In this document: positions 38,401 through 46,553 of the stretch, one piece after another
How positions within the stretch are numbered: position 1 is the stretch's first letter
Layout of the letters: each line of letters opens with the position of its first letter
NCBI GenBank assembly: GCA_963965975.1
Contig: OZ014413.1
Coordinates: 7,590,501 to 7,654,500, forward strand
Source of the DNA: Xestospongia bergquistia
Taxonomy: Eukaryota > Porifera > Demospongiae > Haplosclerida > Petrosiidae
Direction of reading: 5' to 3'
DNA length: 64,000 bases
Made by a program: the position numbers and the translations under genes
The notes under the pieces: generated by a model
What the model was told of the DNA's origin: nothing
The model's database searches: none
Seen by the model: the letters and a program-made list of their open reading frames with translations, nothing else

Positions 38401-40956
38401 GATGATTTTGGAGGGGAGAAGCTAATGAGCAACATTGAGGATTATGGCAAATATGCAGGAAAATTCTTAGTTTACTATGATAATATTACTAATGATACAT
38501 TTGCAGCTGAAAAAGAAAATTTAGGTGATTTTTGTCAATATGCATCACCTAATATTATGTTTACATTGTACCATAGTATTTCAGGCAGATATTCAGGACA
38601 AATATCGTCTTAGTGATGTCGTTTTTCCTCTTACTTCCAAGTTATCCGTTTATACTGTTAATGATAGTTTATCTCATGTAAGAATACCATATCAACATCT
38701 TGAAGATCGCCAAACAGAAGGTTTGTTTTAATATTCCTAATATTTGTCTTTTTTTATCAATTTCATTTTAAGACAACAAAGTTGCTGTAATAAATGCATT
38801 AATTAACAACATTGCTGAAGTTCTCCCAGCAAGTTTAACAAAGTCAGCATTATTACTCTTTTCTGATTGGCTTGATTCAATTTCTGTAGTTTTACTGAGA
38901 ATGTTCCAGTGACACAAGTTATTACAACTCAAGTTATCTCTAGTAACACTTCTAGCCAAATTCCTGTGGTATTAAATTTCACCACTGTACCAGTATGTAA
39001 CATATAATTTTGCTAGCTCTATATATAGCTACTTCAGTATAGTTACTGTAAATGTTTAGTCAAAAAATTTGTTCTTTACTTATAACAAATGATTTTGTTA
39101 GCCGTATAGCATGCTAATGGAATATATTTACAATTAATGTTTAATCAAACTTGTTCTTTACTTATCACTTAGTTTCAAAATGCATCAAATCCACGATGTG
39201 CATTTTTGGACTTTTCAACGCAAGTTTTCCATCTAGCTATTATTATCATTATATATATCTGTTATATTTAATAGGGCCAATAGTAATGGTACCTGGTCTA
39301 CAGATGGTATTGAGTTAGTGTCTATCAAATATAAAATAACAAAGAAAGGGATTCAGTATAACCTAATATGTAATAGCAGTCACATAACTCCCTTTGTTGT
39401 ATTAGTGGATTTACATGGAGTGGAGGTAGACATATCTTTATATCATATGTGCAAGTACATGATATTTCTGTACCTTAATTCATTCTATAGATTCCAAAAG
39501 ATGAGTACATTGCTCTAGAGGTAGTGACATATGTTGGTCTCACTGTTTCGAGTATTTGTTGTATCTTAACTATCATTGTTTTACTAACTCTCAAGTAAAT
39601 GACAGTATAACAATTTATAGGTTCATCATATGTATCTACATTTACAGAAAAGAACTCATTCAAAATGTTCAGTATTTAGTGCATTTTAATTTGAGCATAG
39701 CTCTGCTTGGTGGCTATGTCATTTTTATATTTGGTATTGATGATAAAGTTATTGATTTAACTAGCTCAAAGGTACATACAAAATTTGTTCTTTATTTATA
39801 TTCACATGGTATTTTTCAGATTGGTTGTGGATTCATAGCAGCTCTTCTTCATTACTTCTTTTTAGCTGCTTTCTGTTGGATGTTATGTGAAGGCATCATG
39901 TTGTTTTTACAACTAGTTATTGTATTCTCTTCAATTTCTAAAAGATGGTATCTTTACCTGCTCATTGGATGGGGTAATAAACATTTTGATACGATAGTAT
40001 TATTTCTTGTATATAGGTCTACCAATTATTCCTGTGGGTGTATCAGTGAGTATACTTTATGAAAATTATGGTGTGCTTGGGAAATAGTAAGTTAGTATAA
40101 AAGTATTAATTATTTTATAATATTGTCCACCATGTAGTTGTTGGATTGATTTCAGTAGACGGGCTGTTATATGGGCTTTTCTAGGACCAGCATTGTTGAT
40201 TATTTTGGTAATTAAATAGATAGTTAGATAAATATTAAGAGAGAGACCAACAGATGAAAAACTGGACTATGTAACAGTTATTAGATAGATGGATACTGTG
40301 ATGTGTATTATTACAAATTATTATTAAGGTGTATTATTACAAATTGCACATAGATCAATATTGTACTGCTGATGTTAGCTATTCCAGCAATGGTACGCTA
40401 TTATAAAAGACGACAAAAACACAGTCGAATAAAAGACAAGAAAAAAGGAGATATTATCAGGTGTTGAAGCATTGTTGACTTTGTTAATTTCATTTTACCT
40501 TTATTGTTAGAAAAACTATCATTGGGTCACTAATATTGCTTCCTTTATTGGGAATAACCTGGCCACTTGGTCTGTTTGTAATCAATCGTCATGCTACAGT
40601 GTTTGCTTGGTTGTTCACTATCTTTTCAACTTTTCAGGTAATATAATGATGCATTTGGAAGTTTTATAACTTTTAACTTTAGGGATGTTTCATTTTCATA
40701 TTCAATGTGATAAGAATTGAGAAGGTATATAACACAGATTCTTGTAATTTATATATTTATATATTTTTATAGATTAAGAATGCCTTGTTTCAAATGTGTT
40801 GTCCAAAGCTATCAAAGGTATAAACTATGATAATGACTTATTATTGTGGATTGTATATTGCTGTAGAAATCAAGACAGCAGGAAGCATTAAATCTAGGCA
40901 GAACAGAAAGATATCATAGCCAACACATGTCTAACTTTGACAATTTGGTTCATTAA
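1..40956 (+). CDS. Giant EGF-repeat adhesion G-protein-coupled receptor, 5' partial, about 200 exons
   Basis: Predicted cell-surface adhesion GPCR. Domain order is at least 170 EGF modules, a Ser/Thr/Pro linker, HormR-like module, GAIN, GPS, seven helices and a short C-tail. The architecture resembles vertebrate EGF-7TM (ADGRE/ADGRL4-like) receptors, but the EGF number is far larger. I placed exons by AG/GT boundaries and frame. EGF exons are all phase 1-1, and the 21 downstream exons join in one frame from 37,522 to the TAA at 40,954-40,956. Summed coding length in the window is 22,655 nt; after the two leading bases of a split codon this divides exactly into 7,551 codons including the stop. 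The signal peptide and first exons lie beyond the left edge. Caveats: splicing is unproven, some exons may be skipped, and near-identical repeats may be miscounted by an assembler. Orthology to a named receptor is not claimed. Confidence 0.85.
2507..8575 (+). CDS. EGF exons 13-40, higher-order unit A
   Basis: Exon starts, with * for the 114-nt four-cysteine form: 2507*, 2719, 2932, 3150*, 3404, 3621, 3836*, 4048, 4261, 4478*, 4732, 4949, 5151, 5369*, 5623, 5840, 6057, 6273, 6488*, 6700, 6913, 7131*, 7385, 7602, 7804, 8021, 8237, 8453. Every start recurs 6,161 bp downstream. Rare shared markers confirm recent duplication: the unusual donor gtttgtcgc follows the exons at 4732 and 10893, and gtttgaagc follows those at 6913 and 13074. 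A few substitutions separate the copies, for example in the intron near 6639. All 28 exons are free of stops and keep length and phase. Confidence 0.85.
8668..14736 (+). CDS. EGF exons 41-68, higher-order unit B (copy of unit A)
   Basis: Exon starts, * for the four-cysteine form: 8668*, 8880, 9093, 9311*, 9565, 9782, 9997*, 10209, 10422, 10639*, 10893, 11110, 11312, 11530*, 11784, 12001, 12218, 12434, 12649*, 12861, 13074, 13292*, 13546, 13763, 13965, 14182, 14398, 14614. Each equals a unit A start plus 6,161 with no net indel over 28 exons and their introns, so the duplication is recent or has been homogenised. The copies begin to differ near 14,484, where NTG becomes KTG in the exon at 14398. 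The first five exons of the next block keep the 6,161-bp register, so a truncated third copy follows. Confidence 0.85.
14829..17394 (+). CDS. EGF exons 69-80, higher-order unit C1
   Basis: Exon starts, * for the four-cysteine form: 14829*, 15041, 15254, 15472*, 15726, 15941*, 16153, 16366, 16584*, 16838, 17055, 17272. The first five keep the 6,161-bp register with unit B, then the register breaks after 15848. The whole 12-exon block recurs 2,658 bp downstream. Four of the 12 exons are the four-cysteine variant, the densest stretch in the array. Confidence 0.83.
17487..20052 (+). CDS. EGF exons 81-92, higher-order unit C2 (copy of C1)
   Basis: Exon starts equal C1 plus 2,658: 17487*, 17699, 17912, 18130*, 18384, 18599*, 18811, 19024, 19242*, 19496, 19713, 19930 (* four-cysteine form). 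Intron markers are shared, including the donor gtttgtacc after the exons at 16366 and 19024 and the acceptor tctttcttag before those at 15941 and 18599. Similarity stops about 20,075, where a different intron type begins. Confidence 0.83.
20132..23319 (+). CDS. EGF exons 93-107, region dominated by six-cysteine modules
   Basis: Exon starts: 20132, 20349, 20567 (114-nt variant), 20821, 21038, 21255, 21472, 21688, 21890, 22108, 22326, 22544, 22761, 22979, 23197. Spacing is about 217 bp. Local single-unit copies are visible: 22326 and 22544 both encode YERNG instead of YEGNG, and 22761, 22979 and 23197 share NTVG in place of NTAG. One donor is gttagtag (after the exon at 21038). All exons are open and phase 1-1. 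Confidence 0.83.
23413..27710 (+). CDS. EGF exons 108-127, higher-order unit D1
   Basis: Exon starts, * for the four-cysteine form: 23413*, 23667, 23885, 24102, 24318*, 24573, 24775, 24993, 25194*, 25397, 25610, 25827, 26043*, 26297, 26514, 26732, 26950, 27168, 27386, 27588. The block from about 23.2 to 25.95 kb recurs 4,390-4,391 bp downstream; the 1-bp change of offset lies between 24,431 and 24,573. All modules keep length and phase. Confidence 0.83.
27804..32499 (+). CDS. EGF exons 128-149, higher-order unit D2
   Basis: Exon starts, * for the four-cysteine form: 27804*, 28058, 28276, 28493, 28709*, 28963, 29165, 29383, 29584*, 29787, 30000, 30217, 30435, 30637, 30853*, 31107, 31324, 31552, 31760, 31971*, 32164, 32377. 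The first 12 match D1 in register; exons 30435 and 30637 then shift the register by about 420 bp. The exon at 30435 opens EIDEC, replacing the first calcium-binding aspartate by glutamate. That at 31552 encodes CGSN instead of CDSN. Confidence 0.83.
32595..36619 (+). CDS. EGF exons 150-168, right part of array with no four-cysteine variants
   Basis: Exon starts: 32595, 32813, 33030, 33247, 33475, 33693, 33900, 34117, 34334, 34551, 34768, 34985, 35203, 35412, 35629, 35846, 36063, 36280, 36497. All are 123 nt with six cysteines. A three-exon unit at 33900-34456 recurs at 34551-35107 (offset 651). The exons at 34334 and 34985 open EIDEC. The exon at 35203 reads HKCDNNATC and YEANG, and that at 36497 reads NVSC and GVLC, so divergence rises toward the array edge. 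Confidence 0.83.
36713..36716 (+). pseudogene. Ghost EGF exon reduced to four bases between intact splice-site-like flanks
   Basis: Between the exons at 36497 and 36810 lies a typical acceptor (attctttag), then only ACAG, then a donor-like gtttatg. The flanking intron-like stretches are each 93 nt (36620-36712 and 36717-36809), a normal intron length here. ACA begins the exon and ACAG ends it, so loss of 119 nt between those repeats gives exactly this remnant. Inclusion of 4 nt would shift the frame, so it is presumably spliced over as one 190-nt intron. Confidence 0.7.
36810..37151 (+). CDS. EGF exons 169-170, divergent C-terminal end of array
   Basis: Exon 169 (36810-36932) and exon 170 (37029-37151) are both 123 nt, phase 1-1, with six cysteines. 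They differ more from the consensus than internal exons: NFLCTC and ESCKG in 169, QSCAG in 170. Their introns have distinct ends (acceptors tttatag and tatatag; donors gtttgcgg and gtttgtgg). This is expected at the edge of an array homogenised by unequal exchange. Confidence 0.83.
37152..37521 (+). other. Long intron after the EGF array
   Basis: A 370-nt intron, several times longer than the roughly 95-nt array introns. I see no EGF-like exon, no repeat of the array and no other gene in it. It contains a run of seven G near 37,228 and ends in a pyrimidine-rich tract. The acceptor is AAGCAG at 37519-37524, a NAGNAG-type pair that could add or remove one alanine codon. Confidence 0.55.
37522..37590 (+). 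CDS. Receptor exon: Ser/Thr/Pro-rich linker
   Basis: This 69-nt, phase 1-1 exon has a strong donor (gtaagt). It encodes 23 residues rich in Ser, Thr and Pro ([12 protein letters not shown] at the end), typical of an O-glycosylated stalk between EGF modules and membrane-proximal domains. Being symmetric, it could be skipped without changing frame. Confidence 0.7.
37670..37908 (+). CDS. Receptor exons: hormone-receptor-like (HormR) module
   Basis: Two exons, 37670-37747 (phase 1-1) and 37814-37908 (phase 1-0). Together they encode a W..T..G......CP pattern followed by [19 protein letters not shown] and ACP, which fits the C-terminal half of the HormR domain (R-x-C-x2-N/D-G-x-W) common in adhesion GPCRs just before GAIN. 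The first acceptor (gaggtag) has a weak pyrimidine tract; I chose it because it keeps the frame open. The usual first cysteines of the domain are not seen, so the module may be short or another small exon may be missing. Confidence 0.65.
38003..38992 (+). CDS. Receptor exons: GAIN domain
   Basis: Six exons: 38003-38212, 38278-38343, 38401-38524, 38589-38720, 38773-38842, 38890-38992. Phases run 0-0, 0-0, 0-1, 1-1, 1-2, 2-0. The first part is helical and Asn/Thr-rich ([13 protein letters not shown]), as in GAIN subdomain A. The later part has beta-strand patterns ending [11 protein letters not shown], as expected just before a GPS. The intron at 38344-38400 is 57 nt, has no in-frame stop and could be retained. 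The intron at 38843-38889 (47 nt, donor gtcagc, acceptor ttctgtag) is inferred because the direct frame stops and this splice restores it. The exon at 38589 uses the second AG of a tandem pair; the first would give an early stop. Confidence 0.75.
39173..39425 (+). CDS. Receptor exons: divergent GPS and tethered-agonist region
   Basis: Exons 39173-39219 and 39275-39425. The joined sequence runs [11 protein letters not shown], then [12 protein letters not shown], then [19 protein letters not shown]. This is a GPCR autoproteolysis site: conserved first Cys, Trp, the H-x-T cleavage tripeptide (HIT, cut between I and T by analogy) and a hydrophobic stretch after it that would form the tethered agonist. 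Canonical GPS has four Cys; here positions 2 (DGI) and 4 (CNS) are not Cys. The junction requires a GC donor (AC|gcaagt) because no GT donor gives the open phase. The first exon would otherwise read to a GT in phase 0, which meets TAG after the acceptor. Confidence 0.75.
39491..40956 (+). CDS. Receptor exons: seven-transmembrane domain and C-tail
   Basis: Exons: 39491-39594 (TM1), 39648-39771 (TM2), 39820-39973 (TM3-TM4), 40017-40086, 40138-40207 (loop 2 Cys and TM5), 40354-40460 (basic loop 3), 40511-40637 (TM6-TM7), 40683-40724, 40773-40817, 40867-40956. Family-B2 hallmarks are visible: [17 protein letters not shown] in TM3, a TM3 cysteine (IGCGF) paired with YCWID in loop 2, WAFLGP in TM5, GITWPLG in TM6 and QGCFIF in TM7. 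A basic segment ([15 protein letters not shown]) precedes TM6. The tail is short and ends DNLVH. Introns are tiny (43-53 nt, except 146 nt at 40208-40353). All phases join. Confidence 0.85.
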
Positions 40957-43190
40957 CGTACCATTACTTTAATTACTGTTACCAACTTAATTTACTTGCC
41001 ATTGTTATAGAAAATTTGTACTCTTGTTTGTTTTTTGATAAAATTATTCACTAGCACATTATTATCATAGCTATAGGTTAAGTGATACTATTTAGTATAT
41101 ACAGGTGTATAGTCTTATCAAAGCTATTGTAAAAACAAATATAGCTGCTATTTCACTTTACATTTTCATAAAACATTTTCTACAATGTAATGCACATTAT
41201 AGTTATGATAGCTTTTAAATACTCATAATTATGACAGCTGTGACATGCATGATAATTATACTGCATGCAGTAGGTTTGAATGGTATAATTGATAGTGGAT
41301 ATATACATACACAATACTATAGCAAACCTTATCAGCTTCTCCTCCACAACTCACTCTATACATGGAATTCAAATATTCCATAACTCATATCATAACATCA
41401 TATGAATTCATATTTACTTTATCATACATGTTATATGATGTACTCCAATTTCTGGCAAATACTATATAATTAATGTACACATGTATTGGCTGTGAACTCA
41501 TTTTTAATTAAGATCCTTAAAATCAAACAACTTTAATGAATATTTGGATACTTTCGATTAATCTTTGCTGGATACTTTATATATGTAGTCATTATTAGCT
41601 CAGTTTCATAAAGAATTTGTTTTTGGCTTTAAATCTGAACAATGGTCAAAATATAAACCCATAAATAGTAAAACATTATAAGTATCATACTTTAAAATGA
41701 CTTATTGCAAGTAAATCAAATGATACATTTTCATTGTGATGATCACTGAAGGATATATGACATGTGGTGATCAGAAGTCAAAGACTCAAAACATTCACAA
41801 AGTTACACAGAATCTATTTAGAAAAAAATTCAAATAAACAATGAAAGTTAGAGCAGTGATTATCCCTAGCATCTATCAAATGACCAACAACCAGTGGAAG
41901 TATTTGTGTAATGTCATTGGAAACTTCACCAAATTTCGTTATATTCTTCAGTCATTCAGCATTAACTTCATCAATGTTATTTTAATGTATCTGAATTTTC
42001 AGTTGGATTAATCCATTGGAAGTTGCATGACTTGAGCAATGTAACTAATTTATGTATGTATAAAACAGTCATAACTTAAAATTATAGCCATTTCTATTAT
42101 GCCATTTGATGACATTACTTTCTTTTTATGTTTATATATAAATACATTTATAATGGTTGTATCTTTAGTAAAATAACAAATAATTTAATAATATTTGCCA
42201 ATCTAATTGTTTATTTATCTATTAATCCATACATCCATATGTATATCAACTCTTTATTAAGTAATAATCCATATATTAATTAAATCATGAATACATTCAT
42301 CTATTCAGCAATTTTTGTTAATGTCATTTACAAATATATTGTGTATATGGATGTCTTTATATTGTTGTGGTTAATGTTGCTCTTGTTATGATTGCAATTC
42401 ATATTGTAAACATATTATTAGTTATTTATTAGCATATGCTCAATTGTGTACTCAAACCACATGTCAACTCTCTCACTCCTCTAATGTATTTTGTGTTTCT
42501 TGTAGTTATCATGAGAAATAACATTGTTACCAAGCTAAAGATATTATACATATATAACTGCTTCTTTTGATGAACAATATGAGTTGGAATTAGACATACT
42601 TTGTATAGTAATAATGAATGTGCGACTGTCACAACAACAGACAATTATGTGCATGACTTAACACTGCTTGCTCTAGCACATACTAATCAATTGCATATAT
42701 AGCACATTGGTGTTGAAAGAACCAATCATTAAAATTTTATAGTGGTGCACATATTACTATTAAAGATGATATATTATTTTGACACTGATGTTACTCATGT
42801 CTTCAACATTTTTCCATTTATGGTATGGTTTAATATACTAGGTGTACATTGTCATTGATTAGTGTTAATAATTACAAATGCTACAATAAATATCGTGTAT
42901 AAATGTCTTTTTAATAACCAAAATGGATCAAACACAGCCAAAATAAATTATTAATATATATAAACTAAAACGTACATGATGAAATAAGTGATAAATAACA
43001 TAAACTAAGTGACATGATGAAATAACCATAACTTACATGATGTAATAGATAAAACATTACTATCACAGGATAAGCTCAAATAAGAACTGAAAAAAAGACA
43101 AAGGAGACATGTGACCTACTTGACATATCTGTAGGAGACCAAAAAAGGAATAATCACAGTAAGTAAAAATACATTTTAAAACATATATAG
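40957..43190. other. Intergenic, AT-rich, no gene seen
   Basis: The receptor 3' flank and spacer. I see no conserved protein in any frame. A low-complexity stretch near 42,960-43,050 repeats variants of acatgatgaaata. About 41,384-41,487 resembles 53,455-53,548 (listed separately). A short minus-strand open frame at 42,429-42,644 has no recognisable domain and I do not call it a gene. Confidence 0.5.
41384..41487. repeat. Dispersed repeat, copy 1
   Basis: This segment resembles 53,455-53,548 over about 85-100 bp. Shared blocks include catatgaa, a central gatgtactcc and tataattaat followed by a gtaca motif, with moderate identity by eye. No terminal structure was found, so the class is unknown. 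Confidence 0.4.
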
Positions 43191-45130
43191 CTAACTATTA
43201 ATAAACATAACACACTGATAATGTAATAGGTTATAACCCCAACCTCTTACAATTATGTGTGTCCTGATTTACATTAAGGGACCACTTTTGTCAAAACATT
43301 TGTGACCTGATTTGTGATATGTTTTATAATAACAGTGGTCCCTTTTCACAAATCAAGTGTTTCCAGAAGTGGTTCTTTATTGCATATGAGGTCACAAACA
43401 TTTGTTAAAAAAATTATTTCAACCATCTATATGTGATAATATATAAGCTATGATAAGTAGGCTACTGTTGCAATTGCACAAAGTACAATGCCAACTAATC
43501 ATGTACATATATAACACTAACATTATGTGATAATGTTAAAACTTACTTTCATTTTCATTGTTTGTTATGCATCACACTAAAGTATAATCAATTATTAAGT
43601 TACCTTAATAGCAACAGTGTTATCATTTTTTACGACATGAAGTTACTTTGTTACAAGAGGAAAGCTAAATGTGTCAGTTCTTGGTCAGTAATGATGATTA
43701 TTCTTTGGGATGCCTTAATGTATCTACACATCAATCTACTGATTGAATATGGAATTAAAAGAAGTCAGCTTGAACCTGGTCAAAATTACACGTATACAAG
43801 TTACAAGTGAGAGGAAATGAACTCAACATACATTTGATAGCTGAAGAACATTATGAAAGATATTTTGACCAGGAATATCAAGTAGAGGATAGAAGAGTAA
43901 TGGGATTCTAATTGAGTCCACAGACTAAGATTAACATTTTGTTATGAATTGGCATCTTAAGTATATGTATATATTTTACAGATGAATGACTTCATACATA
44001 TTTTTTATTGAAAGAATATTTTAATGATGATTTTTAAACTTTTGCAACTATTTTAAGCTTTTTTCACATATACTCCATGCAACATCAAAATGTGATTGCA
44101 CATGAAGCAATATCTAATACCTACTTATAGAGTATAGCTTGAATAACTGAAAATTGTTCTCTATGTAAATAGTCAATGCAATAGTAAGTAATAATCAAAA
44201 CAGTATATGACATTAGCTTTTATTTTGCATCAAATATATAATTACATGAAACTTGAAAATCATTCAATCAATTGTTTTTGTAGTGTCGTTCTAAACATCA
44301 CTATTGTACCTAATAATAATAAATGAACAATTTAATGATGATACTTATGTCAGAGATAAGCTATTCAACTATAATTCTACATACCACAAGGGTAGGTTTT
44401 TTTAACTCCTCCCAAACATTAAAATAATTTCTCCTGTAGTGAAATGTGGCTGTTCTAGTCTGTATTAATAACCCGATGACTCTCTATGTTAATGATTGAG
44501 AAAGGTTGGTGCATATTAATTAGTATATATAAATGATGTTTGAAAGCAAGGTCATTACATTTAGGAAGGATAAAATCAAGACAACAAGGTGGAAAATATT
44601 GCCAACAATCTTTTGCTTGATACTGAAAATTAGGAAATGCTTAATATATAAAGTGGCTAAGAACAATAGTATTTAAGTTTATTTATGGATTTATTAAACT
44701 AACAATTTTAGACAATTCTAAACACAATAATTAACTATAATTATATACAACTCTTTAGAAATATATATATAATTTGTCATATCTCTAAATTGCAGGAAAA
44801 ATGTTCATTCATTCAACTCATCCATTCTTCCTTGCTAACAGCTCAATTTTCAAAAGTGAAGACTAGAAAATAAAATAAATACTATACTTGATTCTTCATA
44901 GTTGTTAAGACAACTGTTTATTCAAAAAGATAGATAGTTTGTTATATTCAGTCAATAAGACAGATCACTATTGATAATTGGTGTTGACATAGAAACAATA
45001 TAGAATAACAATCATATAAATATGGTTCTTGAAAGAGTTTAATACTTTAAATTTCTTTATGATGTCATCAGCACAACAGATGATCTTGTACTTCAACAAA
45101 CCTTTCAGATGCTCCTACTACTATATTGCA
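43190..45130 (+). repeat. Tandem segmental duplication, unit 1
   Basis: The non-coding DNA around the deleted transporter copy matches that around the intact gene at 46,554. Paired sites are 43,197 and 46,183 (cataacacact), 43,570 and 46,391 (catcacactaaagta), 43,990 and 48,150 (attgaaagaatatttt), 44,540 and 48,690 (agtatatataaatga), and 45,090 and 49,030 (tgtacttcaacaaa). The difference in spacing is largely the 1,255 bp lost from the coding region of unit 1. Unit 2 is about 46,180-49,060. Confidence 0.7.
43637..43926 (+). pseudogene. SLC15/POT-like transporter pseudogene with large internal deletion
   Basis: The first 54 codons (MKLLCYKRKAKCVSSWSVMM...) match the start of the gene at 46,554. 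The sequence then jumps to that gene's C-terminal tail (RGNELNIHLIAEEHYERYF). The junction is TACAA at 43,795-43,799, which in the intact gene occurs at both deletion edges (46,721-46,725 and 47,976-47,980), so 1,255 bp were lost between 5-bp repeats. The deletion shifts the frame and meets TGA at 43,808. A further in-frame TAA at 43,909 cuts the tail. All core helices are absent, so it cannot transport. Confidence 0.85.
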
Positions 45131-46180
45131 ATTAATAACATACCGGTGATACCAGCATATACATTAATATATATGAATATTATTGAATATAAGATTGTTC
45201 TATAATGACCTATTAATGTTGATGACGATTCAGATATGTCATTTAAATCAGTTAAGACTATATACCAACTAATTGGTTAGACATATTCTTCATTCTTACA
45301 TTCAAGTATTAATTTCTAAAAAGTTGAGCAAAACATGTCTTAATTAAATCTTTAAGGTGTGTATCATCAAAAATTGTCTGGCACTATTATTGTTGGATTT
45401 ACATAACAACTCATGACAAAACATATTCATTTTCAATAGAATCCAGACAGGTGCTTCTACTCCTTTTAAAAAACTAGAAAGTATCTGTTGTAGTTATGTG
45501 TATAGTTAAGGATGAAATGACCCAAATGTCTTATCCAAAACTACTAGTAATATTACATGCTATTGAAAGTTATACAGCACTGTATAGTTGGCATGTAATA
45601 TCACCTTGGTTTGCTACCATATTTCATATGCTGCCTTCAACAAGTCTTCTGCATCTTATTACAATCTTGTACAATTTAACATTTAGGGGTGTTCCAGATT
45701 TTGGTAATGTCTCTCTTTCTTTTCTGATCTCTTCCTTACTCTTATTTCTCTTTTTCCATGCTCTTTTTCTTTCTATTCTTTGTATAAACTAGTACAATCC
45801 TCAGGCTGAGGGAGAGGCAATAGATAACAGTGGTTCCTTGACATCTTTTTTACTTTTTAGACACTAATCATAGATGCCAATTTTTTGTTTTTGCCATTAT
45901 ATGCTATCATATAAAATTAGTCCTAGCCAGCTCTACCAGATGCTGACAATGACCAAAGCATTTCCATCCGAAGACAGACTCACAAATAGTTAAATAATTT
46001 TATAATACTTTGTTTCACTAATATTAATGCATGGAGTGACATCCATAGGTATAATTGGAACAGTGCATCCCATGTAGTAAGTAATTAGCAAGACACATCA
46101 TGTTAAAATGAATAGTTAGTGTAATTATTCCTTCTTTGGTGATTAAACAGTTATGTTTATTAAAAACTATATATATAACT
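45131..46180. other. Intergenic spacer, no confident gene
   Basis: A + strand open frame of 98 codons at 45,496-45,792 has a hydrophobic, pyrimidine-tract-driven C-terminal half and no family I recognise; I do not call it a gene. Around 46,036 the motif agtgacat and its surroundings resemble about 49,253, downstream of the second duplication unit, so the duplicated unit probably continues in degraded form. Confidence 0.45.
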
Positions 46181-46370
46181 ATTAACAAACATAACACACT
46201 AATGATCTAAAAGGCTCTAACCTCAAACTCTCACAATTATTGTTATTTGTTAAAATAATTACTTTAAAGATTGTTAATATTGATAATGTATAGGCTGTTG
46301 TTGCAATTGAGCACAGTACAAAGTTAACTGATCATGAACATGTAGAAACTAACATATCACAATATGTGTT

Positions 46371-46535
46371 TTCATTTTCATTGTTTTTATGCATCACACT
46401 AAAGTACAATCAAGTGAACTTATGATAACAATGGTCTTGTTCTTTGTTACAATACTTAAACCTACTTTCATTTTCATTGTTTGGTATGCATCATGCTATT
46501 TCATATTCAAGAAAACTTATCATAATAATAACAAT
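46371..46535 (+). promoter_or_regulatory. Duplicated upstream segment before transporter gene at 46,554
   Basis: The block ttttcattttcattgttt followed by atgcatca occurs at about 46,371 and again at about 46,463, each followed by an aacttat(g/c)ataa-like stretch. The deleted copy at 43,637 has it once (about 43,546). It lies 20-180 bp upstream of the start codon, so it may belong to the promoter or 5' UTR. Function is inferred from position only. Confidence 0.35.
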
Positions 46536-46553
46536 CTTAATCTATGCTAAAAT

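Noticed and set aside
38257-38613. A single 118-codon exon in the GAIN region
   Set aside because: It reads through two short introns; the end of that frame stops while the spliced frame continues into a good GAIN and GPS sequence.
42429-42644. 71-codon minus-strand open frame
   Set aside because: Low-complexity AT-rich context, no recognisable features and no support from neighbouring sequence.
45496-45792. 98-codon open frame in the spacer
   Set aside because: Its hydrophobic C-terminal half comes from a pyrimidine-rich tract; no homology or gene structure was recognised.
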